DNA from: an uncultured Sphingomonas sp.
GTDB lineage: Bacteria > Pseudomonadota > Alphaproteobacteria > Sphingomonadales > Sphingomonadaceae
Length of the DNA: 64,000 nucleotides
Assembly (NCBI RefSeq): GCF_934560975.1
Contig: NZ_CAKTFO010000010.1
Span: 26,466 to 90,465 of the forward strand
Direction of reading: 5' to 3'
Below the pieces are notes generated by a model. That model did no database searches. It was not told where the DNA came from and was given only the letters and a program-made list of their open reading frames with translations. Of the stretch, positions 1-9,018 are shown in pieces. How positions within the stretch are numbered: position 1 is the stretch's first letter; each line of letters begins with the position of its first letter. A program made the position numbers and the translations under genes.

Positions 1-1253
1 ATGTTGATGTCGGGATCGAGGCCGGTGGCGACGCCCTCCACCATCACCATCGTCTTCTGCAAAAGCAGCAGGTGCGGCTGGGTCGCCATGTCGAAATCGC
101 GGGTGATCGCGAACAGGCCGTCCAGCATCTGCCCGATGGAGATGTCCTTGACCGGGAGACCCCGGATTGGCTCGCCCACCGCACGCAGCGCGGTGGTGAA
201 CTCGGCCAGATTGTGGTGCGGCGGGACATAGCCCGCCTCGAAGTGGATTTCAGCCACGCGCTCGTAATTGCCGGTGATCAGGCCATGCAGGATCTCGGCC
301 AGCCACAGCCGCGCGCGCCGGTCGACCCGGCCCATGATGCCGAAATCGATCGCGGCGATGCGCCCATCCGGCAAGGCGAAGAGATTGCCCTGGTGCAGAT
401 CGGCGTGGAAGAAGCCGTCGCTGATCGCCTGGCGCAGAAAGGCGCGGACCAGCAGGGCGGCGAGCGCGCGCATGTCATGCCCGGCGGCGACCAGTTCCGC
501 CCGCTTGGACAGCTTGACGCCGTTGATCCACTCCAGCGTCAGCACGCGGCGGGTGGTGCGCGACCAATCGATCGCGGGCACGACGAAGCCGGGTTCGGCC
601 GCCATATGCTCGGACAGTTCGGAGGCGGACGCCGCCTCGCGCCGCAGGTCGAGTTCGCGCAACGTCCATTGGCGGAAGGTGGCGATGGTCAGGCGCGGGC
701 GCAGGCGCGCGAGTTCGCCGCCCATCGCCTCGGCCTGCGCGGCGGCCCATTCATAGGTCTCGATCGCGCGATGCAGCTCGTCCTCGATGCCGGGACGCAG
801 TACCTTGACCGCCACCTGCCGCCCGTCGGTGGTGACCGCGCGGTGAACCTGCGCGACGGAGGCCGCGCCGATCGGCTCCGGATCGAAGGAGGCGAACAGG
901 GCCTCCAGCGGCCGCTCCAGGCTGCTTTCGATCGCGTGGCGGATCAGGTCGAAGGAGACCGGCGGCACCGAATCCTGCAAGCGCGTCAGATCGTGCGCCG
1001 CCTCTTCGCCGACCAGATCGGGGCGGGTGGCGAGCGCCTGGCCCAGCTTGATCGCCGCCGGGCCGATCGCCTGGAAGGCGTCGGCATAACGCGGCGTCCG
1101 CGGCACGCGCAGGCCGATATGGGCGAGCTTGATCAGTCGCCGCACCGCCGCCGGGGTATTGGGGTCGCGCTCCACCCCGCGCAGCGCGCCATGGCGCGCC
1201 AGCGTCCGTCCCCACCGCAGCAGGCGCCAGATATGCGTGATCGGCTGGGTCAT
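1..1253 (-). CDS. ubiB: UbiB-family atypical kinase, ubiquinone biosynthesis accessory factor (partial, runs off left edge)
   Basis: The leftward frame starting at the ATG at 1253 reads MTQPITHIWRLLRWGRTLAR and continues without a stop to the left edge, about 417 codons; the usual family length is about 500 or more. The KxGQ-type signature of the ABC1/UbiB family is visible (AAIKLGQALATRPDLV), as are an ATP-binding lysine region (VAVKVLRPGI) and the kinase-like HADLHQGN and DFGIMG motifs. UbiB proteins are membrane-associated ATPases that support coenzyme Q synthesis. The start is 7 bases past the ubiE stop, so ubiE and ubiB form one leftward operon. The C-terminal membrane anchor lies outside the window. 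Confidence 0.93.
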   Translation of the reverse strand, partial: MTQPITHIWRLLRWGRTLARHGALRGVERDPNTPAAVRRLIKLAHIGLRVPRTPRYADAFQAIGPAAIKLGQALATRPDLVGEEAAHDLTRLQDSVPPVSFDLIRHAIESSLERPLEALFASFDPEPIGAASVAQVHRAVTTDGRQVAVKVLRPGIEDELHRAIETYEWAAAQAEAMGGELARLRPRLTIATFRQWTLRELDLRREAASASELSEHMAAEPGFVVPAIDWSRTTRRVLTLEWINGVKLSKRAELVAAGHDMRALAALLVRAFLRQAISDGFFHADLHQGNLFALPDGRIAAIDFGIMGRVDRRARLWLAEILHGLITGNYERVAEIHFEAGYVPPHHNLAEFTTALRAVGEPIRGLPVKDISIGQMLDGLFAITRDFDMATQPHLLLLQKTMVMVEGVATGLDPDIN

Positions 1254-1260
1254 CCGCCGG

Positions 1261-1992
1261 TCAGATTTTCCAGCCGGAATGGATCGCGACCAGCCCGCCT
1301 AGGATCGGCTCCGCCTTGGCCTGGACGAAGCCGGCGTCGGCGATCATGCCCTTGAACCGCTCCATGTCCGGAAAACGTCGGATCGATTCGATCAGGTAGC
1401 GGTAACTCTCCTCGTCATCCGCGATCATCTTGCCCAGCTTGGGCACGATCCGGTGCGAGTAGAAGTCGTACACGTCGGCAAAGCCGGGCCAGAGGGTGGT
1501 CGAGAATTCGAGGCAGAAGAAGCGCCCGCCGCGCTTCAGCACACGATGCGCCTCCGCCAGCGCGCGGTCGATATGGGTGACGTTCCGGATGCCGAAGGCG
1601 ATGGTGTAGGCGTCGAAGCCGGCATCCCCGAAGCTCAGCGTTTCCGCATTCTGCACCGACCAGTCGAGACCGGCGATGCCCTTCTTGGCCGCGCGCTGCC
1701 GGCCTACATCCAGCATGGCGGGGTTGATGTCGGACACGGTGACGTCGGCGCCGCGCGCGCGCATGCGGAAGGCGATGTCGCCCGTGCCGCCCGCCATGTC
1801 GAGGATGCGTTCGCCGGCGCGCGGCTTCACCCGCGCCACGAAGCGATCCTTCCACAGGCGGTGCATGCCGCCCGACATGGCATCGTTCATGATGTCGTAG
1901 CGGCGCGCCACGCGGGCGAACACTTCGCCGACCTTGGCGGTCTTTTCGGCGGGGGTGACTTCGGCATAGCCGAACGAGACGGTCTCGGTCAT
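1261..1992 (-). CDS. ubiE: Demethylmenaquinone/ubiquinone C-methyltransferase UbiE
   Basis: A 243-aa class I SAM-dependent methyltransferase that adds the C-methyl group to the benzoquinol ring in ubiquinone (and menaquinone) synthesis. The UbiE pattern is clear: the YDIMNDAMSGGMHRLWK segment near residue 37, the SAM-binding LDMAGGTGD motif I near residue 69, and the late GIRN motif (FGIRNVTHIDRAL). I start at MTETVSFGYAEV, the usual N-terminus; an in-frame ATG four codons upstream (2004) is possible. It is first in a ubiE-ubiB operon, divergent from mutM with about 45 bases between starts. Confidence 0.95.
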   Translation of the reverse strand: MTETVSFGYAEVTPAEKTAKVGEVFARVARRYDIMNDAMSGGMHRLWKDRFVARVKPRAGERILDMAGGTGDIAFRMRARGADVTVSDINPAMLDVGRQRAAKKGIAGLDWSVQNAETLSFGDAGFDAYTIAFGIRNVTHIDRALAEAHRVLKRGGRFFCLEFSTTLWPGFADVYDFYSHRIVPKLGKMIADDEESYRYLIESIRRFPDMERFKGMIADAGFVQAKAEPILGGLVAIHSGWKI

Positions 1993-2038
1993 GCGAGCGG
2001 CCATAGCGGGGCGATGCGGGATCGGCTAGGCGGTCGCC

Positions 2039-2854
2039 ATGCCCGAACTGCCCGAAGTCGAAACAACCGTGCGCGGCCTGCGCCCGGTGCTGCAAGGGCG
2101 CCGCCTGGTGCGGGTGGAGCCCCGCCGCGCCGACCTGCGCCGCGCCATCCCGGCGGACCTTCGCCAGCGGATGACGGGCGCGCGGGTGGTGGGGCTGCGC
2201 CGCCGCGCCAAATATGGCCTGATCGACACGGATCGCGGCGATACGTTGGTCTTCCACCTCGGCATGTCGGGGCGCTGGCGGGTCGATCCGGAGGAGATAG
2301 GCACCCACGACCATCTGCTGATCGAGACGGAGGAGGGGCGGCGGCTGGCGCTCAACGATCCCCGCCGATTCGGATCGCTGGACCTACTGCCGACCGACGC
2401 GGTGGAGGATTTCCCCGCCTTTCGCGCCCTGGGGCCGGAGCCGCTCGGCCCGGAGATGACGGCAGACTATCTGGCGCGGCGGCTGGACGGTCGAATCGCA
2501 CCCATCAAGCTGCTGCTGCTGGACCAGCGAGTCGTGGCGGGACTCGGTAACATCTATGTGTGTGAGGCGCTGAACCTGTCGCGGATCAACCCGCGCAAGC
2601 CCGGCGGGGCGGTGTCGCGGCCCGCGCTCGCCCGGCTGGTGGCGGCGATCCCGCAGGTGCTGGAGGCGGCGATCGAAGCGGGCGGCTCCACCCTGCGCGA
2701 TTATGCCCGGCCCGATGGCGAGCTCGGCTATTTCTCCAAGCAATTTCGTGTCTACGGGCGCGAAGAGCAGCCTTGCCCGTTCGACGGCGGCACCATCCTG
2801 CGGCAGGTGGACGGCGGACGTTCGACCTGGTGGTGTCCGAAGTGTCAGCGTTGA
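2039..2854 (+). CDS. mutM: Formamidopyrimidine-DNA glycosylase (Fpg/MutM)
   Basis: A 271-aa bifunctional glycosylase/AP lyase that removes 8-oxoguanine and formamidopyrimidines. The N-terminal catalytic PELPEVE (Pro2 nucleophile, Glu3) is intact, as are the HLGMSGRW lysine-loop region and the H2TH segment (GLGNIYVCEAL). The C-terminal zinc finger is unusual. The first knuckle reads CPFDGG where the family has C-x2-C, so one of four cysteine ligands is replaced by Asp; the second knuckle WWCPKCQ is intact. Divergent from ubiE and followed by rpsT, the order seen near dnaA in sphingomonads. Confidence 0.96.
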   Translation: MPELPEVETTVRGLRPVLQGRRLVRVEPRRADLRRAIPADLRQRMTGARVVGLRRRAKYGLIDTDRGDTLVFHLGMSGRWRVDPEEIGTHDHLLIETEEGRRLALNDPRRFGSLDLLPTDAVEDFPAFRALGPEPLGPEMTADYLARRLDGRIAPIKLLLLDQRVVAGLGNIYVCEALNLSRINPRKPGGAVSRPALARLVAAIPQVLEAAIEAGGSTLRDYARPDGELGYFSKQFRVYGREEQPCPFDGGTILRQVDGGRSTWWCPKCQR

Positions 2855-2945
2855 CGAACGCGGCGGGTTTCGGTACAGCCAGCGCTTCACGGTGCGGGCC
2901 TGCCCGGCGCCGCCATTCCTTTTGAATCTTGAGGTCACGAAAAGT

Positions 2946-3209
2946 ATGGCGAACACGCCGCAAGCCAAGAAGCGCATCCGCCGCAACGATCGCCGCGCCG
3001 AAGTCAACGGCGCGCGCGTCAGCCGCATCCGCACCTTCATCAAGAAGGTCGAGAGCGCGCTGCTGGAAGGCAACAAGGATGCGGCGGCGACCGCGCTGGC
3101 CGCGGCCCAGCCGGAGCTTCAGCGTGGCGTGTCCAAGGGCGTGCTGCACAAGAACACGGCCAGCCGCAAGTTTGCGCGCCTGACCAAGCGGGTTGCGGCG
3201 CTGGGCTGA
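2946..3209 (+). CDS. rpsT: 30S ribosomal protein S20
   Basis: An 87-aa basic protein beginning MANTPQAKKRIRRNDRR, the typical bS20 N-terminus, with the NTASRKFARLTKRV C-terminus. It binds 16S rRNA in the small subunit. The upstream frame is open for another 81 codons but carries no S20 sequence, so the start is the ATG at 2946. It lies about 90 bases after mutM and is closed by a strong intrinsic terminator. Confidence 0.98.
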   Translation: MANTPQAKKRIRRNDRRAEVNGARVSRIRTFIKKVESALLEGNKDAAATALAAAQPELQRGVSKGVLHKNTASRKFARLTKRVAALG

Positions 3210-3238
3210 AGCCGCGCTTTCCGATCGGCTTTCAAGGA

Positions 3239-3267
3239 GCCCGCCGGCACCCGCCGGCGGGCTTTTT
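3239..3267 (+). terminator. Intrinsic terminator of rpsT
   Basis: A perfect 10-bp stem GCCCGCCGGC/GCCGGCGGGC (3239-3248 and 3253-3262) with an ACCC loop is followed by five T residues. It sits 30 bases after the rpsT stop. Confidence 0.92.
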
Positions 3268-3638
3268 GCTGTTCGCCGTCCGGCCTCCGGCAATGGTCCG
3301 AAATCGCTTGATTCTTTGTCCCCGGGCAAGCGATCAAAACAAGAAAACCCATACATATCAGTCACATGGATGGTGCTTCCGGCAAATTTGGCGGACTTCC
3401 GCCGTCAAGCCCCTTTATTTCAAGTCGGTGACGGTTCCTGCGCTTGAAAGGGGCCTCGCGATGTACCTAAGGTCCGCTTGCCCGTTCGGTGATTCTCCGG
3501 TTCGGGCCAACCGATGGAATGTAATCGTCGGCGCGCACGGGGGCTCGTTGCGCGAGCGTTGAGTCTTGTCCGCCCTGATCGAACCGGTGTGCCGCGAGGT
3601 GCTTTCGGCAACGGGTGCGGCATGGGTGGGAGCATGAA
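3268..3638 (+). promoter_or_regulatory. rpsT-dnaA intergenic region, dnaA promoter region
   Basis: About 370 bases without a convincing gene, somewhat less GC-rich than its neighbours between 3300 and 3420. A 7-bp inverted repeat (ATCGCTT near 3304, AAGCGAT near 3328) is visible. I found no TTATCCACA-like DnaA boxes, so I do not call an origin. The region presumably carries the dnaA promoter. Confidence 0.5.
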
Positions 3639-5042
3639 GTGAAGGCAGGCCTGAAGATGCATGAAGACGGACTGCTTCCAGTCGAGGCAGCATGGGACGC
3701 GATCCGTTCCAGCCTGCGTCGCAGCTGCGGCGAGCGCATCTTCGACGGCTGGCTGAAGCAGCTGCAGCTGGGCGAGTGCGACCTGGACGCGGGCGAGGTG
3801 CGGCTGGAGGCGCCGTCCGCATTCATGGCCACCTGGATCCAGAATCACTTCGCCGAACAGATTTCGGCCGCGTGGCGCGCCATGCTGCCGCAGGTCCGCC
3901 ATATCGCGATCGAGGCCGCGATGGACGCGCCGGGCCGGGTGGCGGTGGACGCGCCCGCGCCGGAGCCCACGCCCGAGCCGCAGGATGACGCCGCGCCGGC
4001 CGAGGCCGAGCATCAGCCGGGCAGCGTGCTGGCGTCGCGCTTCAGCTTCGACAATTTCGTGGTCGGCAAGGCCAATGAGCTTGCCTACAATGCGGCGCGC
4101 ACGCTGGCGGAGGGCGGCAAGCTCGCCTTCAATCCCTTGTTCCTGCATGGCGGCGTCGGCCTCGGCAAGACGCACCTGATGCACGCGATCGGCAAGGAAT
4201 ATCGCGCGCGCTTCCCCAATGCCAAGGTCGTCTACATGTCGGCCGAGAAGTTCATGTTCGAGTTCGTGGCCGCGCTCCGCGCCAAGGACGTGCACAGCTT
4301 CAAGCTGCGGCTGCGCAGCGCCGACGTGCTGATGATCGACGACGTGCAGTTCATCGCCGGCAAGGATTCGACCCAGGACGAGTTCTTCCACACCATGAAC
4401 GAGCTGATCTCGGCCGGGCGCCGCCTGGTGATCAGCGCCGATCGCAGCCCGCAGAACCTGGACGGCATCGAGAGCCGCATCCAGTCGCGCCTGTCGTGGG
4501 GCCTGGTGGCGGACCTCAACCCCGCCGATTTCGAGCTGCGCTACAACATCATCCTCAAGAAGCTTGAGGCGATGCCGGCGGGCACCATGTCGAACGAAGT
4601 GGCGATGTTCCTTGCCAAGCGGATCAGCGCCTCCGTTCGTGAACTGGAAGGCGCGCTCAACCGGGTGGTGGCGCTGGCCAATGTCAGCAACAGCCAGATC
4701 GACGTGGCGTTCGCGGAAAACGCCCTGGCGGAACAGCTGCGCGCCAGCCAGCGCCGCGTGACCATCGACGAGATCCAGCGCCGCGTGTGCGAGCATTATC
4801 GCATCCGCCAGGCGGAGATGGGCTCTGCCCGCCGTGCCCGCGAAGTCGCCCGCCCGCGCCAGATCGCCATGTACCTGGCCAAGCAGCTGACCCAGCGGTC
4901 GCTGCCGGAGATCGGCCGGCGTTTCGGCGGGCGCGATCACACGACGGTGATCCACGCCGTCCGCACGATCGAGGCGCTGCGCGTCAAGGATGCCGAGATC
5001 GACGGCGACGTCCGCCTGCTGATGCGCCAACTGGAAGGCTGA
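3639..5042 (+). CDS. dnaA: Chromosomal replication initiator DnaA
   Basis: A 467-aa AAA+ initiator that binds DnaA boxes at oriC and melts the origin. Domain I is N-terminal. Domain III carries Walker A GGVGLGKT, Walker B LMIDDVQF and sensor motifs. Domain IV ends with the DNA-binding signature GRDHTTVIHAVRTIE. I prefer the GTG at 3639 because GGTGGGAG lies six bases upstream. A GTG at 3615 has no ribosome binding site, and an ATG at 3657 (MHEDGLLPVE) is a credible alternative giving 461 aa. It is followed by an intrinsic terminator. Confidence 0.96.
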   Translation: MKAGLKMHEDGLLPVEAAWDAIRSSLRRSCGERIFDGWLKQLQLGECDLDAGEVRLEAPSAFMATWIQNHFAEQISAAWRAMLPQVRHIAIEAAMDAPGRVAVDAPAPEPTPEPQDDAAPAEAEHQPGSVLASRFSFDNFVVGKANELAYNAARTLAEGGKLAFNPLFLHGGVGLGKTHLMHAIGKEYRARFPNAKVVYMSAEKFMFEFVAALRAKDVHSFKLRLRSADVLMIDDVQFIAGKDSTQDEFFHTMNELISAGRRLVISADRSPQNLDGIESRIQSRLSWGLVADLNPADFELRYNIILKKLEAMPAGTMSNEVAMFLAKRISASVRELEGALNRVVALANVSNSQIDVAFAENALAEQLRASQRRVTIDEIQRRVCEHYRIRQAEMGSARRAREVARPRQIAMYLAKQLTQRSLPEIGRRFGGRDHTTVIHAVRTIEALRVKDAEIDGDVRLLMRQLEG

Positions 5043-5067
5043 TCCCCACCCATCGCGGCAATCGCCT

Positions 5068-5104
5068 GATCCGCCCGTGGAACGCGGCGGATCGCATGTT
5101 TTTT
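5068..5104 (+). terminator. Intrinsic terminator after dnaA
   Basis: A perfect 8-bp stem GATCCGCC/GGCGGATC (5068-5075 and 5086-5093) is followed, after GCATG, by six T residues (5099-5104). It lies 25 bases after the dnaA stop. Confidence 0.75.
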
Positions 5105-5165
5105 CAATGCCATGTCGCAATCCGGCGCTGACCTGATAACGAGCGCATCTTCCTTTGCTTGAGAG

Positions 5166-7097
5166 ATGCGGCGCTTCATGATCCGATCGGCTGTCACTGC
5201 GTTCCTGCTTTCCTCCGCGCTGCCCGCGCTGGCGCAAGTGCCCCCGGGCAATTCCGCGCCCCAGCCGCTGGCCGTGGTCGACACGATCCCGACGGCGCGC
5301 GACACGCCGTTCCCGGGCGGCACGATCCTGCTGGATGTGGACGCGACCGATACCGAGCGCGGCATCTTTCGGGTGACGGAAACGATCCCCGTGCGCGACG
5401 GCGGGCACATGGTGCTGCTTTATCCCAAATGGCTGCCCGGCAACCATTCGCCCACGGGGCAGATCGAGAAATTGGCGGGGTTGGTCATCACCGCCAACGG
5501 CCAGACCGTACCGTGGACGCGCGATCGGACAGACGTATACGCCTTCCACATCGACGTGCCGCAGGGGGCGACCACGCTGGACGTGCGTTTTCAATTCGTG
5601 TCGGCGACCAAGGCCGACCAGGGCCGGGTGGTGATGACGCCCAATCTGGTCAGCCTGCAGCCGAACTCGGTCAGCCTCTATCCCGCCGGTTACTTCACCC
5701 GCCAGATCCCGGTGCGGATGACCGCCCGTTTCCCGGACGGCTTCACCGCGGCCGGCGCGATCCCGAGCAAGGCGAGCGGATCCACCTACGTCTATGATGC
5801 GACCAATTATGAAATTCTGGTCGACTCACCGATCTTGGCCGGGCGCTACGGCAAGGTCTGGCCGCTCAGCCCGCGTGTCAGGCTGAATGTCTTTGCCGAC
5901 AAACCCGACATGCTGGCGGCCAAACCCGAGCAGATCGAGGCGCATCGCAAGCTGGTCGACCAGGCGGTGAAGACCTTCGGCGCGCAGCATTACGACCATT
6001 ACGAATTCCTGCTGTCCTTGTCCGATCAGCTGGGCGGGATCGGGCTGGAGCATCATCGCAGTTCCGAAAACGGGTCGCGCACCGGTTACTTTACCGAGTG
6101 GGACCAGAATGTCGCCGCGCGCAACCTGCTGCCGCACGAATTCACCCATAGCTGGGACGGCAAGTTCCGGCGCGGGGCGGAGTTGTGGACGCCGGATTTC
6201 CGCCAGCCGATGCACGACCAGTCGCTGTGGGTCTATGAAGGCCAGACGCAATTCTGGGGCTATGTGCTGCAGGCGCGGTCGGGGCTGGTGTCCAAGCAGG
6301 ACACGCTGGACGCCTATGCCTCGATCCTGGGCATCTACGACACCGCGCCCGCGCGGCAGTGGCGGCCGCTGATCGACACCACCAACGATCCCGTCATCTC
6401 GCAACGACGACCGAAGGGCTGGACCAGCTGGCAGCGGTCGGAGGATTATTACAACGAGGGGCTGATGGTGTGGATGGAGGTGGACGCGATGCTCCGCCAG
6501 AAATCCGGCGGCGGCAAATCGCTGGACGATTTCGCGCGCGCCTTTTTCGGCATCCGTGACGGCGATTGGGGCGAGGTGACCTACCGGTTCGAGGACGTGG
6601 TCGCCACGCTCAACGGACTCATGCCCTATGATTGGGCGGGGTTCCTGAACAAGCGGCTGACCGAAACCGGCCAGCCCGCGCCGACGCAGGGTTTCGCCAT
6701 GAACGGCTACCGCCTGGTCTATGGGCCGGAGCAGTCGCGCTTCCTGAAGGAAGGCGAGGCGACCAAGAAGAATGTCGACCTCAGCTATTCGCTAGGTGTG
6801 GTCGTCGGCAATGACGGAATTGTGAGCGCGACCATCTGGGACTCGCCCGCCTTCAAGGCCGGGATCGATGTCGGTACGCAGATCCAGGCGGTGAATGACG
6901 AGGCTTATTCGGGCGAGGCGGTCAAGGCGGCCATCCTGACCGCCAAGGACGGCAAGGATCCCATCCGCTTGATCGTAAAGAACGGCGCGCGTTTCCGCAC
7001 GCTCACGATCGATTATCATGGCGGGCCGCGTTACCCGAAACTGGAAAAGGTCGGAAAGGGCGATGGCGGGCTCGACCGCCTGCTGGCGCCGCGCTGA
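5166..7097 (+). CDS. Secreted M61-family metallopeptidase with C-terminal PDZ domain
   Basis: A 643-aa protein with a Sec signal peptide (MIRSAVTAFLLSSALPALAQ). It has an N-terminal beta-domain, then the zinc-binding HEFTHSW motif near residue 323 with the downstream EG (YEGQTQFWGY) that supplies the third ligand, and a PDZ-like domain near residues 530-610 (SLGVVVGNDG...AFKAGIDVGTQIQAVN). This is the glycyl aminopeptidase/M61 arrangement. It probably acts in the periplasm or outside the cell on peptides. The ATG at 5166 or the in-frame ATG at 5178 could be the start. It stands alone, rightward. Confidence 0.9.
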   Translation: MRRFMIRSAVTAFLLSSALPALAQVPPGNSAPQPLAVVDTIPTARDTPFPGGTILLDVDATDTERGIFRVTETIPVRDGGHMVLLYPKWLPGNHSPTGQIEKLAGLVITANGQTVPWTRDRTDVYAFHIDVPQGATTLDVRFQFVSATKADQGRVVMTPNLVSLQPNSVSLYPAGYFTRQIPVRMTARFPDGFTAAGAIPSKASGSTYVYDATNYEILVDSPILAGRYGKVWPLSPRVRLNVFADKPDMLAAKPEQIEAHRKLVDQAVKTFGAQHYDHYEFLLSLSDQLGGIGLEHHRSSENGSRTGYFTEWDQNVAARNLLPHEFTHSWDGKFRRGAELWTPDFRQPMHDQSLWVYEGQTQFWGYVLQARSGLVSKQDTLDAYASILGIYDTAPARQWRPLIDTTNDPVISQRRPKGWTSWQRSEDYYNEGLMVWMEVDAMLRQKSGGGKSLDDFARAFFGIRDGDWGEVTYRFEDVVATLNGLMPYDWAGFLNKRLTETGQPAPTQGFAMNGYRLVYGPEQSRFLKEGEATKKNVDLSYSLGVVVGNDGIVSATIWDSPAFKAGIDVGTQIQAVNDEAYSGEAVKAAILTAKDGKDPIRLIVKNGARFRTLTIDYHGGPRYPKLEKVGKGDGGLDRLLAPR

Positions 7098-7135
7098 CCG
7101 CGTGATGACAGGGGCGGGCCGCGTCGGGCCAGGCC

Positions 7136-7423
7136 TTAGCGGCGCGCCTCGTAAGCGATCGTGCGCAACGTCAGATAGACGATGGAAAGCAGGGCGGCGA
7201 CGGTCAGCAGCGCCGCCCATTCCACCGTTCCATAGCCGCCGCCCAGCAACAGCACCGCCATTGCATAGCTGACCACCAGCAGTACCCAGCCGGCCCATCG
7301 CACGCGTGTACCGATCCGCGACGGCAAGGTGCGTCCCACCAGGCAAAGCTGGTGCCGCGGCGTGCCGTAGAGCAGCCCGGCAAAGCCTGCGATCGCGACC
7401 AGCAGGACGAGCAGGTGGATCAT
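7136..7423 (-). CDS. DUF3325-type small inner-membrane protein of an iron-uptake cluster
   Basis: A 95-aa protein with three hydrophobic segments (residues about 2-20, 42-62 and 67-88). The pattern fits DUF3325, a family found beside PepSY iron-uptake genes. Its ATG overlaps the stop of the PepSY gene (ATGA), so it is translationally coupled and last in the leftward trio. Function is unknown; a role in heme or siderophore-iron handling is inferred from context only. Confidence 0.78.
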   Translation of the reverse strand: MIHLLVLLVAIAGFAGLLYGTPRHQLCLVGRTLPSRIGTRVRWAGWVLLVVSYAMAVLLLGGGYGTVEWAALLTVAALLSIVYLTLRTIAYEARR

Positions 7424-9018
7424 GCCGCGGCAAGCTCCTTGGGCGGTGCGCGGCGGCCCGCTGGCGCACGGCGGCGTTGCACTTTCAGGGCGGCAAGGGC
7501 GAGCACCCAGGCGGTGACCAGCATCACCACGTCAAAGGTCGGGAACAGCCAGTCGCCCTCAAGCAGGCTGGCAAGCGGATTGTGCGCGGTGGTGAGCGCA
7601 TTGACGAGCGGGATGGCGGCAAACAAAACCGCGCCCACGCCCAGCACCTCGACCCACGCCCGCCGTGCCGGCCGTACGATCGACCACACCAGGCAGGCGC
7701 CCCAGGCGATGAACAGGCTGTTGATCTCCCACTCCGCGCGATCGGCGAGGTGGAGTGGCAGCAGCCGATTGGCATGAAAATAGCATGCCAGCCCTACCAT
7801 CAACCCGGCGATGGTGGCGACGTTCAGCTTTTCCACCAGTCGGAAGCCGACGTGCGGGCGGGCGGGATCGGGCAGCTTGGCGCGCCGCTTCACCGTCCAC
7901 AGCACCAGCCCGCTGGCGACCATGATCGTTCCGCCGACCCCCGCCAGGAAATAGAGCCAGCGCAACGCAAGATTGGCGAAACGGCCGGCGTGCAGGCCCA
8001 CCATCACGCTTTCGGTGGCGGTGGCTCTGCCCTGGGCCGGGCTGGCGGAAAGCATCCGTCCGGAAACGCCGGAAAAGGTCAAGGACGGTCCACGCGTGCC
8101 CATGCCGGCACCCCAGGCACGCGTCACCGTGATGTTCGCGGTCGCATCGCCGGGATTGGAGACGATCACCACGCCGGCATCCGCGCCGTCCCAGCGGCGG
8201 CTCGCCTCCGCCAGGATCGGGCCGATCGGCACGAGCGCGGCCACCCGTCCGGAGGGCGCGACCGGGGGCAAATCCCCACGCATTTCCTGATAATAGCTCA
8301 TGGGCGACGCGTAATTGGCGGCAACGCTCCACGGCATGTACATCGTCGCCAGCGTCACCAGTCCCGTATAGGTGATCATCAGGTGGAACGGCAGGGCCGT
8401 AACCGCCGTGACATTGTGCGCATCCAGCCAGCTGCGCTGTCCCCGCCCGAACCGGAGCATGAAGAAGTCCGCAAAGATCTTCTTGTGGGTGACGATGCCC
8501 GACAGGATCGCGACCAGCATGGACATGGCGGCCACCCCCACCAGATAACGGGCCCACATAACGGGCATGTAGTGGAGGTCGAAATGGAAGCGGTAGAGGA
8601 AGAAGCCGCCGCGCGTGTCGCGCGTCTCCACCGTGTTGCCCTGGCCGTCCAGGGTCGCCTGCGTCTCCGCGCGGTGTGAACGCCCCTTGGCCTTGCCATT
8701 CGCCTGCTTGTCGGCCGGGGCGGCGGCGGGCTTTTCACCCGGCTGCCAGTAGACGGTGGTGCCGACCCCGCGCGCATTGGGCAGGGTGATGTACCAGCTG
8801 GCCGCGCCGGGCGCATTTTGCGTAAGCCAGCGCACCGCCCCCTCGGCCGCCCGGGCCGGCGAGACGCGCTCGGTCTGTTCAGGCTGCATCCAGCGGGTGA
8901 TTTCGTCCTGGAAATAGGCGGTGGTTCCCGTCGTGAACATGGCGAACAACAGCCAGCCGAGCACCAGGCCCGTCCAGGTGTGAAGCCACGCCATGCACTG
9001 GCGGAATCCCTCCTTCAC
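7420..9018 (-). CDS. PepSY-associated TM protein, probable iron/siderophore-uptake membrane component
   Basis: A 532-aa inner-membrane protein with an N-terminal segment CMAWLHTWTGLVLGWLLF, typical of PepSY_TM proteins, a large periplasmic region, and further membrane helices (around YLVGVAAMSMLVAILSGIV, LPFHLMITYTG and the C-terminus). Related proteins act in reduction or import of ferric siderophores. The start is a GTG at 9018 overlapping the stop of the upstream gene (GTGTGA); longer starts would invade that gene. It is the middle gene of a DUF3649-PepSY-DUF3325 operon. No TonB-dependent receptor is adjacent. Confidence 0.85.
   Translation of the reverse strand: MKEGFRQCMAWLHTWTGLVLGWLLFAMFTTGTTAYFQDEITRWMQPEQTERVSPARAAEGAVRWLTQNAPGAASWYITLPNARGVGTTVYWQPGEKPAAAPADKQANGKAKGRSHRAETQATLDGQGNTVETRDTRGGFFLYRFHFDLHYMPVMWARYLVGVAAMSMLVAILSGIVTHKKIFADFFMLRFGRGQRSWLDAHNVTAVTALPFHLMITYTGLVTLATMYMPWSVAANYASPMSYYQEMRGDLPPVAPSGRVAALVPIGPILAEASRRWDGADAGVVIVSNPGDATANITVTRAWGAGMGTRGPSLTFSGVSGRMLSASPAQGRATATESVMVGLHAGRFANLALRWLYFLAGVGGTIMVASGLVLWTVKRRAKLPDPARPHVGFRLVEKLNVATIAGLMVGLACYFHANRLLPLHLADRAEWEINSLFIAWGACLVWSIVRPARRAWVEVLGVGAVLFAAIPLVNALTTAHNPLASLLEGDWLFPTFDVVMLVTAWVLALAALKVQRRRAPAGRRAPPKELAAA

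Noticed and set aside
3268..3638. Possible replication origin next to dnaA
   Set aside because: No DnaA-box cluster or AT-rich unwinding element was seen; alphaproteobacterial origins often lie elsewhere.
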